Origin: Methanobacteriota archaeon
Lineage (GTDB): Archaea > Halobacteriota > Methanosarcinia > Methanosarcinales > Methanosarcinaceae
Length of the DNA: 38,272 nt
Reading direction: 5' to 3'
Assembly (NCBI GenBank): GCA_030837265.1
Contig: JAUPKV010000333.1
Coordinates: forward strand, 1-38,272
The notes beneath the pieces were generated by a model. It was not told the origin of the DNA and made no database searches. It saw nothing but the letters and a program-made list of their open reading frames with translations. Made by a program: the position numbers and the translations under genes. Position 1 is the stretch's first letter. Every line of letters starts with the position of its first letter. Positions 8,520 to 17,525 of this stretch are shown piece after piece.

Positions 8520-8723
8520 TTATCTTTTGCTTCTGAGGGTTTTCCAGATCACTGCGATTTTCTCGATTTCAATATGTGTATAGCCCTCTTCTTTTATAGT
8601 CCACTTAAGGCTGAGGATCCCATCGTTGACTTCAGCAGCAATTCCTTTATATGTAGTCTGTCCTCCGATATCTATTTCAACCTCTTTGCCCAGATAATAT
8701 TTTTCGATGAATTCCTGTTTCAT
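8520..8723 (-). CDS. Small conserved protein, probable beta-barrel (MM0484-like)
   Basis: A 67-residue protein. I start it at ATG 8723 (MKQEFIEKYYLG), nine nt after GAGGAG, in preference to an in-frame TTG three codons upstream. A short N-terminal helix is followed by alternating beta-like segments: GKEVEIDIGG, TTYKGIAAEVNDGILSLKW, and THIEIEKIAVIWK. The pattern, especially the ending in I-D/E-K-I-x-x-I-W, recalls the small Sm/SH3-like methanogen family represented by MM0484; this is from memory and not tested. Function unknown; RNA or protein binding is conceivable. It appears monocistronic. Confidence 0.7.
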   Translation of the reverse strand: MKQEFIEKYYLGKEVEIDIGGQTTYKGIAAEVNDGILSLKWTIKEEGYTHIEIEKIAVIWKTLRSKR

Positions 8724-8900
8724 TATCTTCAACTCCTCAATTTGAATTTCCGAATGAAATCCGGAAATGATACATTACTGAGTATAGTTAGTTTCACTCA
8801 GTATATTATATTTTAAAAAACAGGGCTTCTGAACACAGTTTCTTGGTCGAAATAATTTTCAGATAAACCGAGAGGCAAAATCTAGATTTTCTCTACTGAA

Positions 8901-9989
8901 TCAAAGTGGCGGCTCAGACCCACTTAAATTGATTTCAGTCCCTGTCGCAGGAGCATCAAAAAATGGAATATCTGCGCCGATAAACCAGCCTTCGAGAAAA
9001 CTCAGCAGATGATATTCCATGAAAACTGCAAAAGGCACATTGAATAAAAGTATTATTCCGAGGAAAAGCAGCACTTCTATAATTATGAAAGGAACCAGTA
9101 GAATCCAGTTTATTGGATCGGATGTAAAGGCTGAAAAGAGGAAGTATAAAATGCCGTCAATGACAAGGGAAATTATCACTGAGACCACAAGTACTAACAA
9201 GAAAAGGATCAGCATGGATATACCCAGTATTAATCCAAGTATAAACCTGGTGACCCAGTAAACCAGGACTTGCTGCCAGCTTTTTCTAAAATTAGCAAAT
9301 ACAAGCTTCAAAGATGCAAGAATTCCTGCATTCCGATAAATGGAAACGGGAATTGCAAGACTTATAAAGGAACTTATTACAGACATCAGCAAGGCAAACA
9401 CAATTAGCACACTGATAAACCAGATGAGCCCTCCCATCAGCGCAGGCCAGGAAAAATCCGAGGACATTTTCATGATGTTGGAAATTAAAGGCAGTGAAGC
9501 TATTACAAGGAATATAAGAAAAATTATCAACAAAGCTAAATTCACTAAAAGAAGGTTGAATCCTTTTCCCAAAAATTTCCGGGAATAAGCCCGGAATCTG
9601 ACATCATTTTTTACCAGTGACTCAACAAAAACAAATTGCATAACATTGGAAATGTATAAAAGCAAAAGGAAAAAAAGAATCAATGCAGCAATCAAGGCAA
9701 TCAAAATTCCGTATTCGGAAATAATAGTAGAAGGTGAAGTTATCTTTTCAATAATATTGTGTGGAAGATACTCATGAAGCAGGTCAGAACCAAGAGTAGT
9801 AGTATTTCTAAATTCTTCAGGATTCATTCTGTAGGTATTGCCTGAACCTCTGAAATTTGAGCTACTGCTGCCTAATAAAAAAATAATAATTGCAAGTTTT
9901 ATCCATTTCCAAAATTCAAATGGTTCAAAAAGAGCTCTTCTTGTCCTGGAAATGGCCTTATCTACTGCATCTATCCCGTACCAGCTCAT
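8901..9989 (-). CDS. Polytopic membrane protein (DUF7544-like)
   Basis: A 362-residue integral membrane protein with about six or seven hydrophobic segments: residues ~30-42, 95-117, 145-170, 185-215, 245-275, 285-320. The N-terminus MSWYGIDAVDKAISRTR resembles the archaeal DUF7544 family as I remember it. Positively charged loops and no catalytic motif are visible, so function is unknown; a transport or membrane-organising role is only a guess. Only 13 bp separate the ATG from a TATA-like stretch and no ribosome binding site precedes it, so the mRNA is probably leaderless. Confidence 0.75.
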   Translation of the reverse strand: MSWYGIDAVDKAISRTRRALFEPFEFWKWIKLAIIIFLLGSSSSNFRGSGNTYRMNPEEFRNTTTLGSDLLHEYLPHNIIEKITSPSTIISEYGILIALIAALILFFLLLLYISNVMQFVFVESLVKNDVRFRAYSRKFLGKGFNLLLVNLALLIIFLIFLVIASLPLISNIMKMSSDFSWPALMGGLIWFISVLIVFALLMSVISSFISLAIPVSIYRNAGILASLKLVFANFRKSWQQVLVYWVTRFILGLILGISMLILFLLVLVVSVIISLVIDGILYFLFSAFTSDPINWILLVPFIIIEVLLFLGIILLFNVPFAVFMEYHLLSFLEGWFIGADIPFFDAPATGTEINLSGSEPPL

Positions 9990-10002
9990 AATATAGAATT
10001 TC

Positions 10003-10022
10003 CACGGATAATATATATAATT
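10003..10022 (-). promoter_or_regulatory. TATA-box promoter for a leaderless transcript
   Basis: On the minus strand, AATTATATATATTATCC lies about 15-32 nt upstream of the ATG at 9989. With the usual archaeal distance of about 25 nt from TATA to start of transcription, the RNA would begin at or near the start codon. This agrees with the absence of a Shine-Dalgarno sequence. Confidence 0.55.
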
Positions 10023-10150
10023 ATTTCATTTTGTTAATCAGCTACCTCAGATTTTCATGAAAACAGAAAATATATGCATAAAGTTTAAAGACTATACGAA
10101 TGAACCTTTAGCAGAAACAAACCTATAACAATTATGGAGCCTTCCCTGGC

Positions 10151-11515
10151 ATGGAAACGCACGAAAACATTCCCGATGATTTGAAGCATGAAGTACTTAA
10201 GATAATAAAGCCCTCCGAAGACGAAAGAAATGAATTGGCGCGTATTCAGGCGGAGCTGGTATCTGAGGTAAAAACAGCAGCATACAGGCTTGAAATACCT
10301 GATATTTTTGTAAAAATTGTCGGCTCCGCTGCCCGAGGTACCTGGCTTTCAGGCACTCACGATATTGATATCTTTATAAGCTTCCCTGAAGAGACACCCC
10401 GAAAGGAGCTGGAATCCATGGGCATGGCAATTGCGCGGGAAACGGCAAAGCTGGCAGAATATGCGGAAGACCGACATGCTGAGCATCCTTACCTGAACAT
10501 CGTATACAAAGGCTTTGACGTGGATCTGGTCCCATGTTTCAGGGTCGCTTCAGCTGCTCAAATAAAATCCGCAGTTGATAGGACTCCTTTTCATAACGAC
10601 TTTGTAAAAATTCGCATAAAAGGGCATGAAGATGACGTCCTGCTTCTGAAGCAATTCATGCGCGGGTGCGGAGTCTATGGCTCGGAATTGAGAACCCGGG
10701 GCTTTTCGGGCTACCTGACCGAACTGCTGATAATCCATTACGGCTCATTCGAAAACGCAGTCCAAGCAGTTTCCTCCTGGAAACCTAGAGAGAAAATCGA
10801 TATAATGCAGCATGCGGAAATTAAACACGAAGAAGCTCTGGTCGTGGTTGACCCAACAGACCCCAAGCGTAATGTTGCAGCAGTTCTTTCTCTTGACAAA
10901 TTCTGCACGTTTATAGACTACTGCCGGGAATTCCTGAAAAATCCGGAACTTCGATTCTTTTTTCCTGCATGCCTTTTACCTCTCAAAGACAACGACATTC
11001 TCGATCGGCTGGAAAGCAAAAAGAGCACACAACTTGCAGTTGTCTTCAAGACCCCTGAAGTGGTCGAAGACGTTCTCTATCCGCAGCTCTATAAAATGGA
11101 ACAGGCTGTGTCTGTCCTTTTAAAGGACTATGAATTTTCCGTGCTTAAAACCGGAGTCTGGTCAGGAGAAAAAGAGACAGTAATTCTACTCGAACTTATC
11201 TCAGGTAAGCTTCCAAACGTTAAAAAACACATTGGACCCCCGGTCTGGGTTAAAGAGCATGCCCAGAAGTTTAAGGATAAGTATTTAGAAGCTGAAGATG
11301 TATTCGGCGGTTATATTGAAAATGGAAAATATGTCTTTGAGATCCGGCGCTTATATCCTGAGGCAAAAGGGCTTCTTGAAAAGCAGCTAATTAATTGCTC
11401 AATTGGAAAACAAGTATTACAGAGCATAAAAGATAGTTTTGAACTTTTAGAAAATGCCGAGATTTGCAGGTTAAATGATTTTGATTTCAGGGTTTTTTTG
11501 AGAAAATGGCTGTGA
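10151..11515 (+). CDS. cca: CCA-adding enzyme (tRNA nucleotidyltransferase), archaeal class I
   Basis: Adds or repairs the 3'-terminal CCA of tRNAs, using CTP and ATP and no nucleic acid template. The 454-residue length fits archaeal class I enzymes. The nucleotidyltransferase signature is clear: GSAARGTWLSGTHDIDIF at about residues 57-74 gives the two catalytic Asp, and DVDLVPCF near residue 125 the third. Then come the central helical, body and tail domains (LLKQFMRGCGVYG, RTRGFSGYLTELL). The start ATG follows GGAG at a suitable distance. It is divergent from the membrane-protein gene at 8901-9989; a TATA-like AAAATATATGCA (about 10067) and the motif AAAGACTATACGAATGA precede it. Confidence 0.97.
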   Translation: METHENIPDDLKHEVLKIIKPSEDERNELARIQAELVSEVKTAAYRLEIPDIFVKIVGSAARGTWLSGTHDIDIFISFPEETPRKELESMGMAIARETAKLAEYAEDRHAEHPYLNIVYKGFDVDLVPCFRVASAAQIKSAVDRTPFHNDFVKIRIKGHEDDVLLLKQFMRGCGVYGSELRTRGFSGYLTELLIIHYGSFENAVQAVSSWKPREKIDIMQHAEIKHEEALVVVDPTDPKRNVAAVLSLDKFCTFIDYCREFLKNPELRFFFPACLLPLKDNDILDRLESKKSTQLAVVFKTPEVVEDVLYPQLYKMEQAVSVLLKDYEFSVLKTGVWSGEKETVILLELISGKLPNVKKHIGPPVWVKEHAQKFKDKYLEAEDVFGGYIENGKYVFEIRRLYPEAKGLLEKQLINCSIGKQVLQSIKDSFELLENAEICRLNDFDFRVFLRKWL

Positions 11516-11842
11516 ATCACTACAAATCAAAGAGGATTTCGATAAACCCCACTTTTTGGTCGTCCACTGATATAGGGTTGGTGTTTTCTGACTAAATATA
11601 AAACGCACCTTCTGCTCACGTTTTGATGCTTCGATGGCACAGTACCCTAAAAATGGAATACTAACTGGAAAAGAGTGAGGTAGCGTTATTTTGATTATTG
11701 TGGGAGAATAACAACCGAATACAAATGGACGACCCAAAAAATATTAGTAAAATTAATGTGTATCGCTGTAATTATCTGAAATAATTATTGGGCGGCCTGT
11801 TTAAGATGGGGTGACCGTCCGTAATGTGATTACATTTTAAAT
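11516..11842. other. Convergent intergenic region holding a palindromic element
   Basis: No gene is supported between cca and the deacetylase. Most of the space is occupied by the ~190-bp inverted-repeat element described separately. The remainder (11742-11842) contains an AT-rich stretch with TAATTAT- and ATAATTA-type partial symmetry, and a GC-rich GGGCGGCCTG segment. Confidence 0.6.
11553..11741. mobile_element. MITE-like palindromic element
   Basis: The ends are inverted repeats: TTTTTGGTCGTCCA (11553-11566) and TGGACGACCCAAAAA (11726-11740). The similarity continues inward: TGATATAGGGTTGGTGTT on the left matches the reverse complement of the right arm, TTGTATTCGGTTGTTATT. Further in, AAACGCACCTTCTGCTCAC matches AATAACGCTACCTCACTC. 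Arms are therefore about 65-70 nt around a ~45-nt loop, so the whole element could fold into one long hairpin. It sits between convergent genes at the edge of the AT-rich island. A non-autonomous insertion element is the likeliest reading, but I could not identify a target duplication or a parent element; an 88-codon open frame across it is probably incidental. Confidence 0.65.
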
Positions 11843-12604
11843 TTATTCGTTATATGCTATAGCATTACTTGAAAATTTGCTTGTTGTCCCATACTTACTG
11901 TACACATTAATTGCTTTGTTAATTGGCAATATTTGTATATTTTTACTCTTTGTATAGTCAATTAACGACTTAAGGTCCTTATTTGTTATCTCATCTCTAT
12001 GGAATGCAAATATTAACCAATAATTCTTTTTATTTGCAGTATCAACTAATTTTTTAAGATCAGATAAGTTATGTCCATTTGGTGTTACTCCAATAAGTTG
12101 ATATTTGTTTATTGGTGGATAATTATAGTAAGCAGTACTTGAAGGGTTAGAAGTATATTCTACGCAATTTCTCGACCACTTATAGTACTTGCTAGCCCAT
12201 CCTACTTGTGTATTGGTAAGTGGTCCTCCGCAAGGAACTACAAAACCATTTACTGTAAATCCCTTACCTACTAAATATTTTATTGAATTCGAAAACTCAA
12301 TTTCAGAGTCTGCAGTATGATTTACAGTATGTGAAGCTATTTCCCAACCTTTCTTTTCTTCCTTGTGCATTGAAGTTAAATCGCTGGGATATATGTCTCT
12401 AGTAACATATGCTATAGTTCCTTGTACGCCTTTTCCATCTAATATTCCAACTTGGTACATATCATTATCATCAAAAGAAATGGATACTACTGCTTTTGTT
12501 GCCGAACCGGCACTCACTGAAGTAGCAGTCAATGAGATTATAAAAAAGATTAAAATGAAAATACTGAGTGTCTTTTCCAATCTATTTAAAAATTTTAATA
12601 ACAT
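11843..12604 (-). CDS. Secreted polysaccharide deacetylase (NodB-like)
   Basis: A 253-residue exported protein. An N-terminal signal segment (residues ~12-32, ending TATSVSAG) is followed by a NodB fold. The metal triad is visible: Asp in SISFDDND (usual form FDDG) near residue 45 and the two His of ASHTVNH near residues 91-95. VVPCGGP near residue 122 may be the third motif, and AFHRDE near residue 202 supplies the C-terminal His. It would remove N- or O-acyl groups from a surface glycan outside the cell. The Asn-Asp after FDD in place of Gly is unusual. Start ATG follows GAGGTTT. It is transcribed away from the other island genes; the closest neighbour in function is 15047-16882. Confidence 0.85.
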   Translation of the reverse strand: MLLKFLNRLEKTLSIFILIFFIISLTATSVSAGSATKAVVSISFDDNDMYQVGILDGKGVQGTIAYVTRDIYPSDLTSMHKEEKKGWEIASHTVNHTADSEIEFSNSIKYLVGKGFTVNGFVVPCGGPLTNTQVGWASKYYKWSRNCVEYTSNPSSTAYYNYPPINKYQLIGVTPNGHNLSDLKKLVDTANKKNYWLIFAFHRDEITNKDLKSLIDYTKSKNIQILPINKAINVYSKYGTTSKFSSNAIAYNE

Positions 12605-13345
12605 TTACTTAAACCTCAAATCACTTGTATATATTTTAGTACTTTTTGTCTTTTAGTTCATCCCTAAAGATGCCTGAGAATATTGTTTCTATTAATTCTA
12701 TCTTGAATCTCAAATTTGATGAAAGTTTAAAATCAATATTAAAGATGATTTTCATCACTCAAGTTTCAATACCAGATCTATATTTAACAATATTCAAACA
12801 AGTTAGGTAGTTATAAAGAAAGATTATCTTTCTTAGTGAGGGAAGTGTCAATATTTATTATTTAATAAAATAATATGAATTAGATTAAAGATATAATCTA
12901 ATTTTCATGTATTCAATTAAATAATCAAGCAATTAATAGAAATATTAGTATATATTTTTTATTATTTGCCGTTTGAATTTATAAAGTGGGTAATTTTTGA
13001 ATTAACAAAATAAGTAAGACTAAAAAAGCACAATCCTCGCTTAGACAAACCATAATATCGAGTTGTATTTTATGACCTTTTTTCCACTATACAATATAAT
13101 TTAACTTTTATATAATGTTAAATAAATGAAAAATAGACCTACCAAATTTATTAAGTAACAGAAACATTATTATATTATTTGGTATGTTAATAACTCTTTC
13201 ATAAAAATGCGTATTTAATACCTTCGAAAACTACATCCTATTGTGGTATCAAAATTTATAGTTAATTAAGTATCAGAAAAAGTTAAATAAGTAAAAAATT
13301 TGAAAATCCTCCTGATTAAAAAATTTTATTAAGGAGATATTTTTA
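12605..13345. other. AT-rich divergent intergenic region
   Basis: No gene is seen in these ~740 bp, which separate the minus-strand deacetylase from the plus-strand polysaccharide genes. Several TATA-like runs occur; for example TATACAATATAATTTAAC near 13090 and TTTATATAATG near 13107. The region must carry the promoters of both flanking genes and ends in a strong ribosome binding site AAGGAGATAT before 13346. Confidence 0.5.
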
Positions 13346-14992
13346 ATGCCCTTATTAAATGTTCATAATCGCAAATTCTACAATTTACTCCATCCTTTAA
13401 GCTCAACTTTGACTTTAATATCTTTATTATTATTTTCTTATTCAATGTTTAAATCCATTCAGAATGAATTACACTTTGGGAACCTTGGATTATTCTCATT
13501 TCTTCCATTAACTTATTTCTTTTCTATTGTTACACTTACTATTTCATTTCTCATTTCATTATACTTACATCCTAAAACTAAGTTTTTATTAATGCTTCAA
13601 TGTTTTGGGCTTATTTCCTTCCTGTTCTTAATGCCTTTAATAGTGGAAGGTACAGTACGGTTCAACTCTTCATTCGTTATTGGAGGAGAGATTGACTATT
13701 TGCTGAGAAATAGTTTCTTAAACAGTGAAATAGTAAGATATAATAATTGGCCTGGTGCAGATATTTTTGGGGCTTCATTTGTTTTAATCACAAATATTAA
13801 TATAAATAAGTTATTACTATTCACTCCATATGTTTCACAAATTATCTGTTTTTTAATAATATTTTCTTTTTTTAATATAATTTTTAATGGCGGTAGAAAA
13901 TTATGGCTCTCTTGTTGGATATTTTTCATTGGTAATTGGTTAAATCAAGATTATTACTCACCACAAAATATGGCTTTTCTGCTGTATTTAGTATTTTTAC
14001 TCCTTATGTTTAAGTTAATTATCAAAAATATAAATCCTATTTTGAATAAATTGAGTATTTTTATTGTTTTTCTTTCAATAGTCACAACCCATGCTTTAAC
14101 TCCATTTATTGCAATTTTACATATGTTGTCTGTTCAAATAATAGAGAAAACACATAAAATAAATAAAAATAATTTTCTTTTATTACTATTTTTTATGTTC
14201 ATTATATATTCAGCATGGCAAATTTTGGGAGCACATTCCATGTTTTCCAAAGTCCTAACTGAATTACAATATTCTGATCTTAAATTTACAAGTGGGGCTG
14301 CAATTAATCGAATATCAACAGGTTCTGCTAGCCATTTATTTATTGCACTTTTTCGAACGTATTTTGGTCTTTCATTTTACTTACTAGCTTTTATTGGGAT
14401 AATTTCCAGTATTAAACAAGTAAAAGATGCTATTCCTTCTATTATGATTTTATTTGTAATTACTACTTCAGGACTCTTAGTTGCAGGCGGATATGGTGGA
14501 GAAATCGTTATACGAATATTGCTTTTCGGTTTAATACCACTCTCCTATTTTATATCTCAAAATCTTGAAAAAAAACATACAACTTTAATATTGATTATTT
14601 TTTTAATCGTCTCACCTTTTCTTCATATAATAGGACACTATGGAAGTGAAACAATCGACTATACCGCACCTGATGATTTAAAAGGGGCAAATTTTTTCTT
14701 CACACATACAACGCTTAATGATAGTAGTATTAGATGCTATTCTGATTCACTTAGTTCAAGTGAATACATTGAAAAATTTAAAAGTTATGATTCTCTTTCA
14801 TACCCTCTTGAACACAATTCACAGACACAAAATAATTATATTTGGTTAACTCGCCGAAGTGATGAAGCTGCTACCTTTATAGGCGTAGATCCAAATTCTT
14901 ATTTCGAAATAAAATCGCGTCTTAATTCTTATCCATTGTATTACAAAATATACGCAAATAGGCATTACAGGATTTATTTAGAAAATAGCTGA
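13346..14992 (+). CDS. Polytopic membrane protein, GT-C-like (surface glycan)
   Basis: A 548-residue protein with about ten to twelve transmembrane segments from residue ~18 to ~435, then a ~110-residue hydrophilic C-terminal domain. Loop motifs YNNWPGADIFGA (~130) and NWLNQDYYSPQNMAFLLYL (~195-213) resemble archaeal and bacterial glycan-assembly membrane proteins with a GT-C-like topology, as does TTHALTPF (~250). It may transfer sugar from a lipid carrier or act as a polymerase; no canonical DxD near the N-terminus was found, so activity is inferred. AAGGAGATAT precedes the ATG. A 54-nt gap to the next gene suggests co-transcription. Confidence 0.65.
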   Translation: MPLLNVHNRKFYNLLHPLSSTLTLISLLLFSYSMFKSIQNELHFGNLGLFSFLPLTYFFSIVTLTISFLISLYLHPKTKFLLMLQCFGLISFLFLMPLIVEGTVRFNSSFVIGGEIDYLLRNSFLNSEIVRYNNWPGADIFGASFVLITNININKLLLFTPYVSQIICFLIIFSFFNIIFNGGRKLWLSCWIFFIGNWLNQDYYSPQNMAFLLYLVFLLLMFKLIIKNINPILNKLSIFIVFLSIVTTHALTPFIAILHMLSVQIIEKTHKINKNNFLLLLFFMFIIYSAWQILGAHSMFSKVLTELQYSDLKFTSGAAINRISTGSASHLFIALFRTYFGLSFYLLAFIGIISSIKQVKDAIPSIMILFVITTSGLLVAGGYGGEIVIRILLFGLIPLSYFISQNLEKKHTTLILIIFLIVSPFLHIIGHYGSETIDYTAPDDLKGANFFFTHTTLNDSSIRCYSDSLSSSEYIEKFKSYDSLSYPLEHNSQTQNNYIWLTRRSDEAATFIGVDPNSYFEIKSRLNSYPLYYKIYANRHYRIYLENS

Positions 14993-15046
14993 AACCGGTT
15001 AAAGAATCTCAACATAAATTAGATATAAATATTGAGATGAATATTT

Positions 15047-16882
15047 ATGAGAAAAAAATACTACTTACTTATTGGATTTACTTTATGCTTGATGATTGGA
15101 TACGTTTTGACTCAGAGTATTCTCTCAAATGGGAACGTTAAACAGGTTGGGAATGGTAAAATTGCAGTGCTCCAAAGTTCTGCATGGAAATGGTCCGATA
15201 AATATGACCATTCCGATTATTTATCTCAAGAACGAACTTTTATAAGTGCATTGGATTTCTATGGATACAAGTATGATATATTGAATTACGAAGATATTAG
15301 TGATGCTCAATTAGCGCCTTATGAAGCGGTTATTGCTGAAGCTCCGATTACTTCAACTGCCTCGAATTTAGTGATTGACTATACTAGAAATAACCAAAAA
15401 TATGCCTTTGTAGCATATGCAGCCGGACGAGAATTATATCTCGCATATGGTTTGGATTATGTAGGCGATGCTCCATCAAATGACTTAGTGAATACCTCCT
15501 CTTTTAGCGGCTCAATCACAGAAGGATTGGATGGGCTAGATACTTGGTACTATGCTGCTTACTCTCCCGGACCTTATTCTAATGTAAATATCAGAAACTT
15601 GAAAGGGAATCCTGCCGTAGTTACATCAACTGTTAACGGAGGAACTTGTGTATTCTTTTTAAACCGTATCAGTTCAACATCACATAATAATTATCGTCTA
15701 ATCAAAAATTTTTGCAATATAGCTACTAATAACATGCCTGTAGTCACTGGATCTACTCCATATGCAAAAGATTTAGTTATATTGCTTAGATACGATGATT
15801 TGATCACAAATCCAGTCAGCTTTCAAAATCTGTATAATATTTCACATGATTGTACTATAGCTGCCGTAATCAATGCGACATCGTTAGACGTCATACAAAA
15901 ATTTCCATTGGCTGATGTTGAACCACATAGTTATGATCATATTGATTTAACAACTCTAAATTATTCTGGTGATCTGTACGAAATGACAGCTGCATATAAT
16001 TCATATTACAGTTTAATGAAAAAGCACCCGAACGGTTTAATTGCCCCATATAACAATATCAACGAAAATGTAACGAATATTGCTATGTTAAACGACTATA
16101 AATGGCTTACTTGGAATGGGGCAGTAATGGATGATCCGTGTCACTATTATAGTTCTGATACAAATGACAAGAACAGTGTCTGGATTTTAGGCGATGAAGG
16201 TGGTATTACTTTAAGTCAATTTATTGATGATCCTGCTACAATTGCGCATTATAAAGAGACTCGAAGTTCATTAATGCTGTTAGACCATCCTGAATATGAA
16301 TATCAATCTTATATGATGACTTCAACTGAGAATGGACTTTTAAATTTAATTAAAAATTCATCTTCCGTGGAAGGACTATATTTTTCGAACATTTCCGATT
16401 ACGTAAGTCATCTGAATGATGCTAGAAAAGTGAATGTGTTAAATAATACTATTGTGGTTTCGGATAATGTAGGTAATGGTTTAACTTTCAATGGTTTGTC
16501 ATCGAATTTAGTATTTAATGGTAACTCAACAATTTTCGAACGGAATAATAAAGTTTTGCTACCAGAACTGACAAGGGGAACTTATAATTTCACAACTTCA
16601 AATAGTTATCCACATATTATAAATTTAACAAACAGCTCAAGTTTATTTTTAGTTGATGGATATTATAATATAACCAGCAAAAATATGTATTTTACTTTAC
16701 ACAGAGATAATGAACTATTTAACACTACAAATATAACAATATATGTACCGGATAACAATGAATATTCTTTAAATAATGGTTTGACAGATGAGCGATTAAT
16801 TTCTCAAAATGGAATATTGACAGTTTACAATGTGCCGCAAGGAAGTTATATTTTAAAATGCAAGTCAACTACCTCACACTAA
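15047..16882 (+). CDS. Exported protein with NodB/PelA-like deacetylase domain
   Basis: A 611-residue protein with an N-terminal membrane anchor (residues ~5-25). Residues ~38-230 look like an alpha/beta domain of glutamine-amidotransferase-like type (IAVLQSSAW, YGYKYDILNYEDI, YEAVIAEAP). Residues ~255-480 resemble a divergent NodB fold: LLRYDD supplies the Asp of motif 1, EPHSYDHIDL the His pair of motif 2 and GLIAPYN motif 3. This arrangement recalls PelA-type exopolysaccharide proteins. A beta-rich tail follows. It would act outside the membrane on a glycan, perhaps with 13346-14992 directly upstream. Start follows GAGATGA. Its stop codon lies inside the terminator hairpin. Confidence 0.65.
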   Translation: MRKKYYLLIGFTLCLMIGYVLTQSILSNGNVKQVGNGKIAVLQSSAWKWSDKYDHSDYLSQERTFISALDFYGYKYDILNYEDISDAQLAPYEAVIAEAPITSTASNLVIDYTRNNQKYAFVAYAAGRELYLAYGLDYVGDAPSNDLVNTSSFSGSITEGLDGLDTWYYAAYSPGPYSNVNIRNLKGNPAVVTSTVNGGTCVFFLNRISSTSHNNYRLIKNFCNIATNNMPVVTGSTPYAKDLVILLRYDDLITNPVSFQNLYNISHDCTIAAVINATSLDVIQKFPLADVEPHSYDHIDLTTLNYSGDLYEMTAAYNSYYSLMKKHPNGLIAPYNNINENVTNIAMLNDYKWLTWNGAVMDDPCHYYSSDTNDKNSVWILGDEGGITLSQFIDDPATIAHYKETRSSLMLLDHPEYEYQSYMMTSTENGLLNLIKNSSSVEGLYFSNISDYVSHLNDARKVNVLNNTIVVSDNVGNGLTFNGLSSNLVFNGNSTIFERNNKVLLPELTRGTYNFTTSNSYPHIINLTNSSSLFLVDGYYNITSKNMYFTLHRDNELFNTTNITIYVPDNNEYSLNNGLTDERLISQNGILTVYNVPQGSYILKCKSTTSH

Positions 16883-16903
16883 CTGTGAGACTTGCTTTTT
16901 TTT
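16860..16903 (+). terminator. Hairpin plus T-run overlapping the stop codon of 15047-16882
   Basis: GCAAGT (16860-16865) pairs with ACTTGC (16890-16895) and, inside, CTCACA pairs with TGTGAG around a short loop that contains the TAA stop codon. Eight T residues follow. The last seven codons of the gene thus form the left arm of a strong terminator-like structure. Confidence 0.8.
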
Positions 16904-17525
16904 GTAATGTTGGCAATTTGATTCAGATGCCAATCTCAGCTTTTTGGTCTGTTGAGAAGACCTCTTATAATTATCGGTGCTATGATCTAATCGCCAGGTG
17001 CTTTTTAGCCCTTAAGTTCCAGAATTTGAACCTTTTTTATTATCAAACTTCTAGACGGGGTAGATGTATAAGTCTTGATATTTATCAAATAAAAAATGCT
17101 TTCTCTTATTAAACTACACAGGTCTTTCCCACTACCTGTGCAGTTTAGAGGTCATAGTCTCTTATGAGACAATGTTCTGTATTATTTCATGTATTAAATA
17201 TTTTCCGTTTTTCTATTTAATTTTAATAAGATGTCGATTACGTTTACATTAGTGTGTTTTCCCCGGCAGTGACTACTTTTTCACTTAAATCACTGGTATA
17301 TAATTTTGCCAAATTTAATTTTTTGAAAGATAATTTCTTATTCTAGATACGTAAATTTTCTTATTTTTTACTATAGTTATTTTTTTGAAAGAATTTTGTA
17401 AAAACGAAACATTTTTAATATTTTTAGTATAATTAAGTGATATAAAATTTTGATTCATAATCTAAATAAGTTGACTTACTCTCTAAGTTTGTATAGAAAA
17501 GGGTATGTGTAAAAAAAGGATTTTT
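16904..17525. other. Intergenic region with two hairpins
   Basis: I do not accept the 84-codon open frame here because it begins inside the previous gene and has no coding character. Two perfect inverted repeats are visible. AAACTACACAGGT (17111-17123) pairs with ACCTGTGCAGTTT (17134-17146), with one internal mismatch. GTCTCTTATGAGAC occupies 17157-17170. The rest is AT-rich and should carry the promoter of the GH18-like gene; a TATA-like AAGTGATATAAAATTTT lies near 17440. Confidence 0.55.
17111..17170. other. Twin hairpins between glycan genes
   Basis: A 12-bp stem with a 10-nt loop (17111-17146) is followed after 10 nt by a 5-bp stem with a 4-nt loop (17157-17170). They are not followed by a strong T-run, so a structured 3' end, a processing site or a remnant of an inserted repeat is as likely as a terminator. 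Confidence 0.5.

Noticed and set aside
11471..11737. 88-residue minus-strand open frame
   Set aside because: It covers the end of cca and the palindromic element, has no ribosome binding site, and its course is explained by the inverted repeat.
16858..17112. 84-residue plus-strand open frame
   Set aside because: It starts inside the preceding gene and reads through a terminator hairpin; no coding features.
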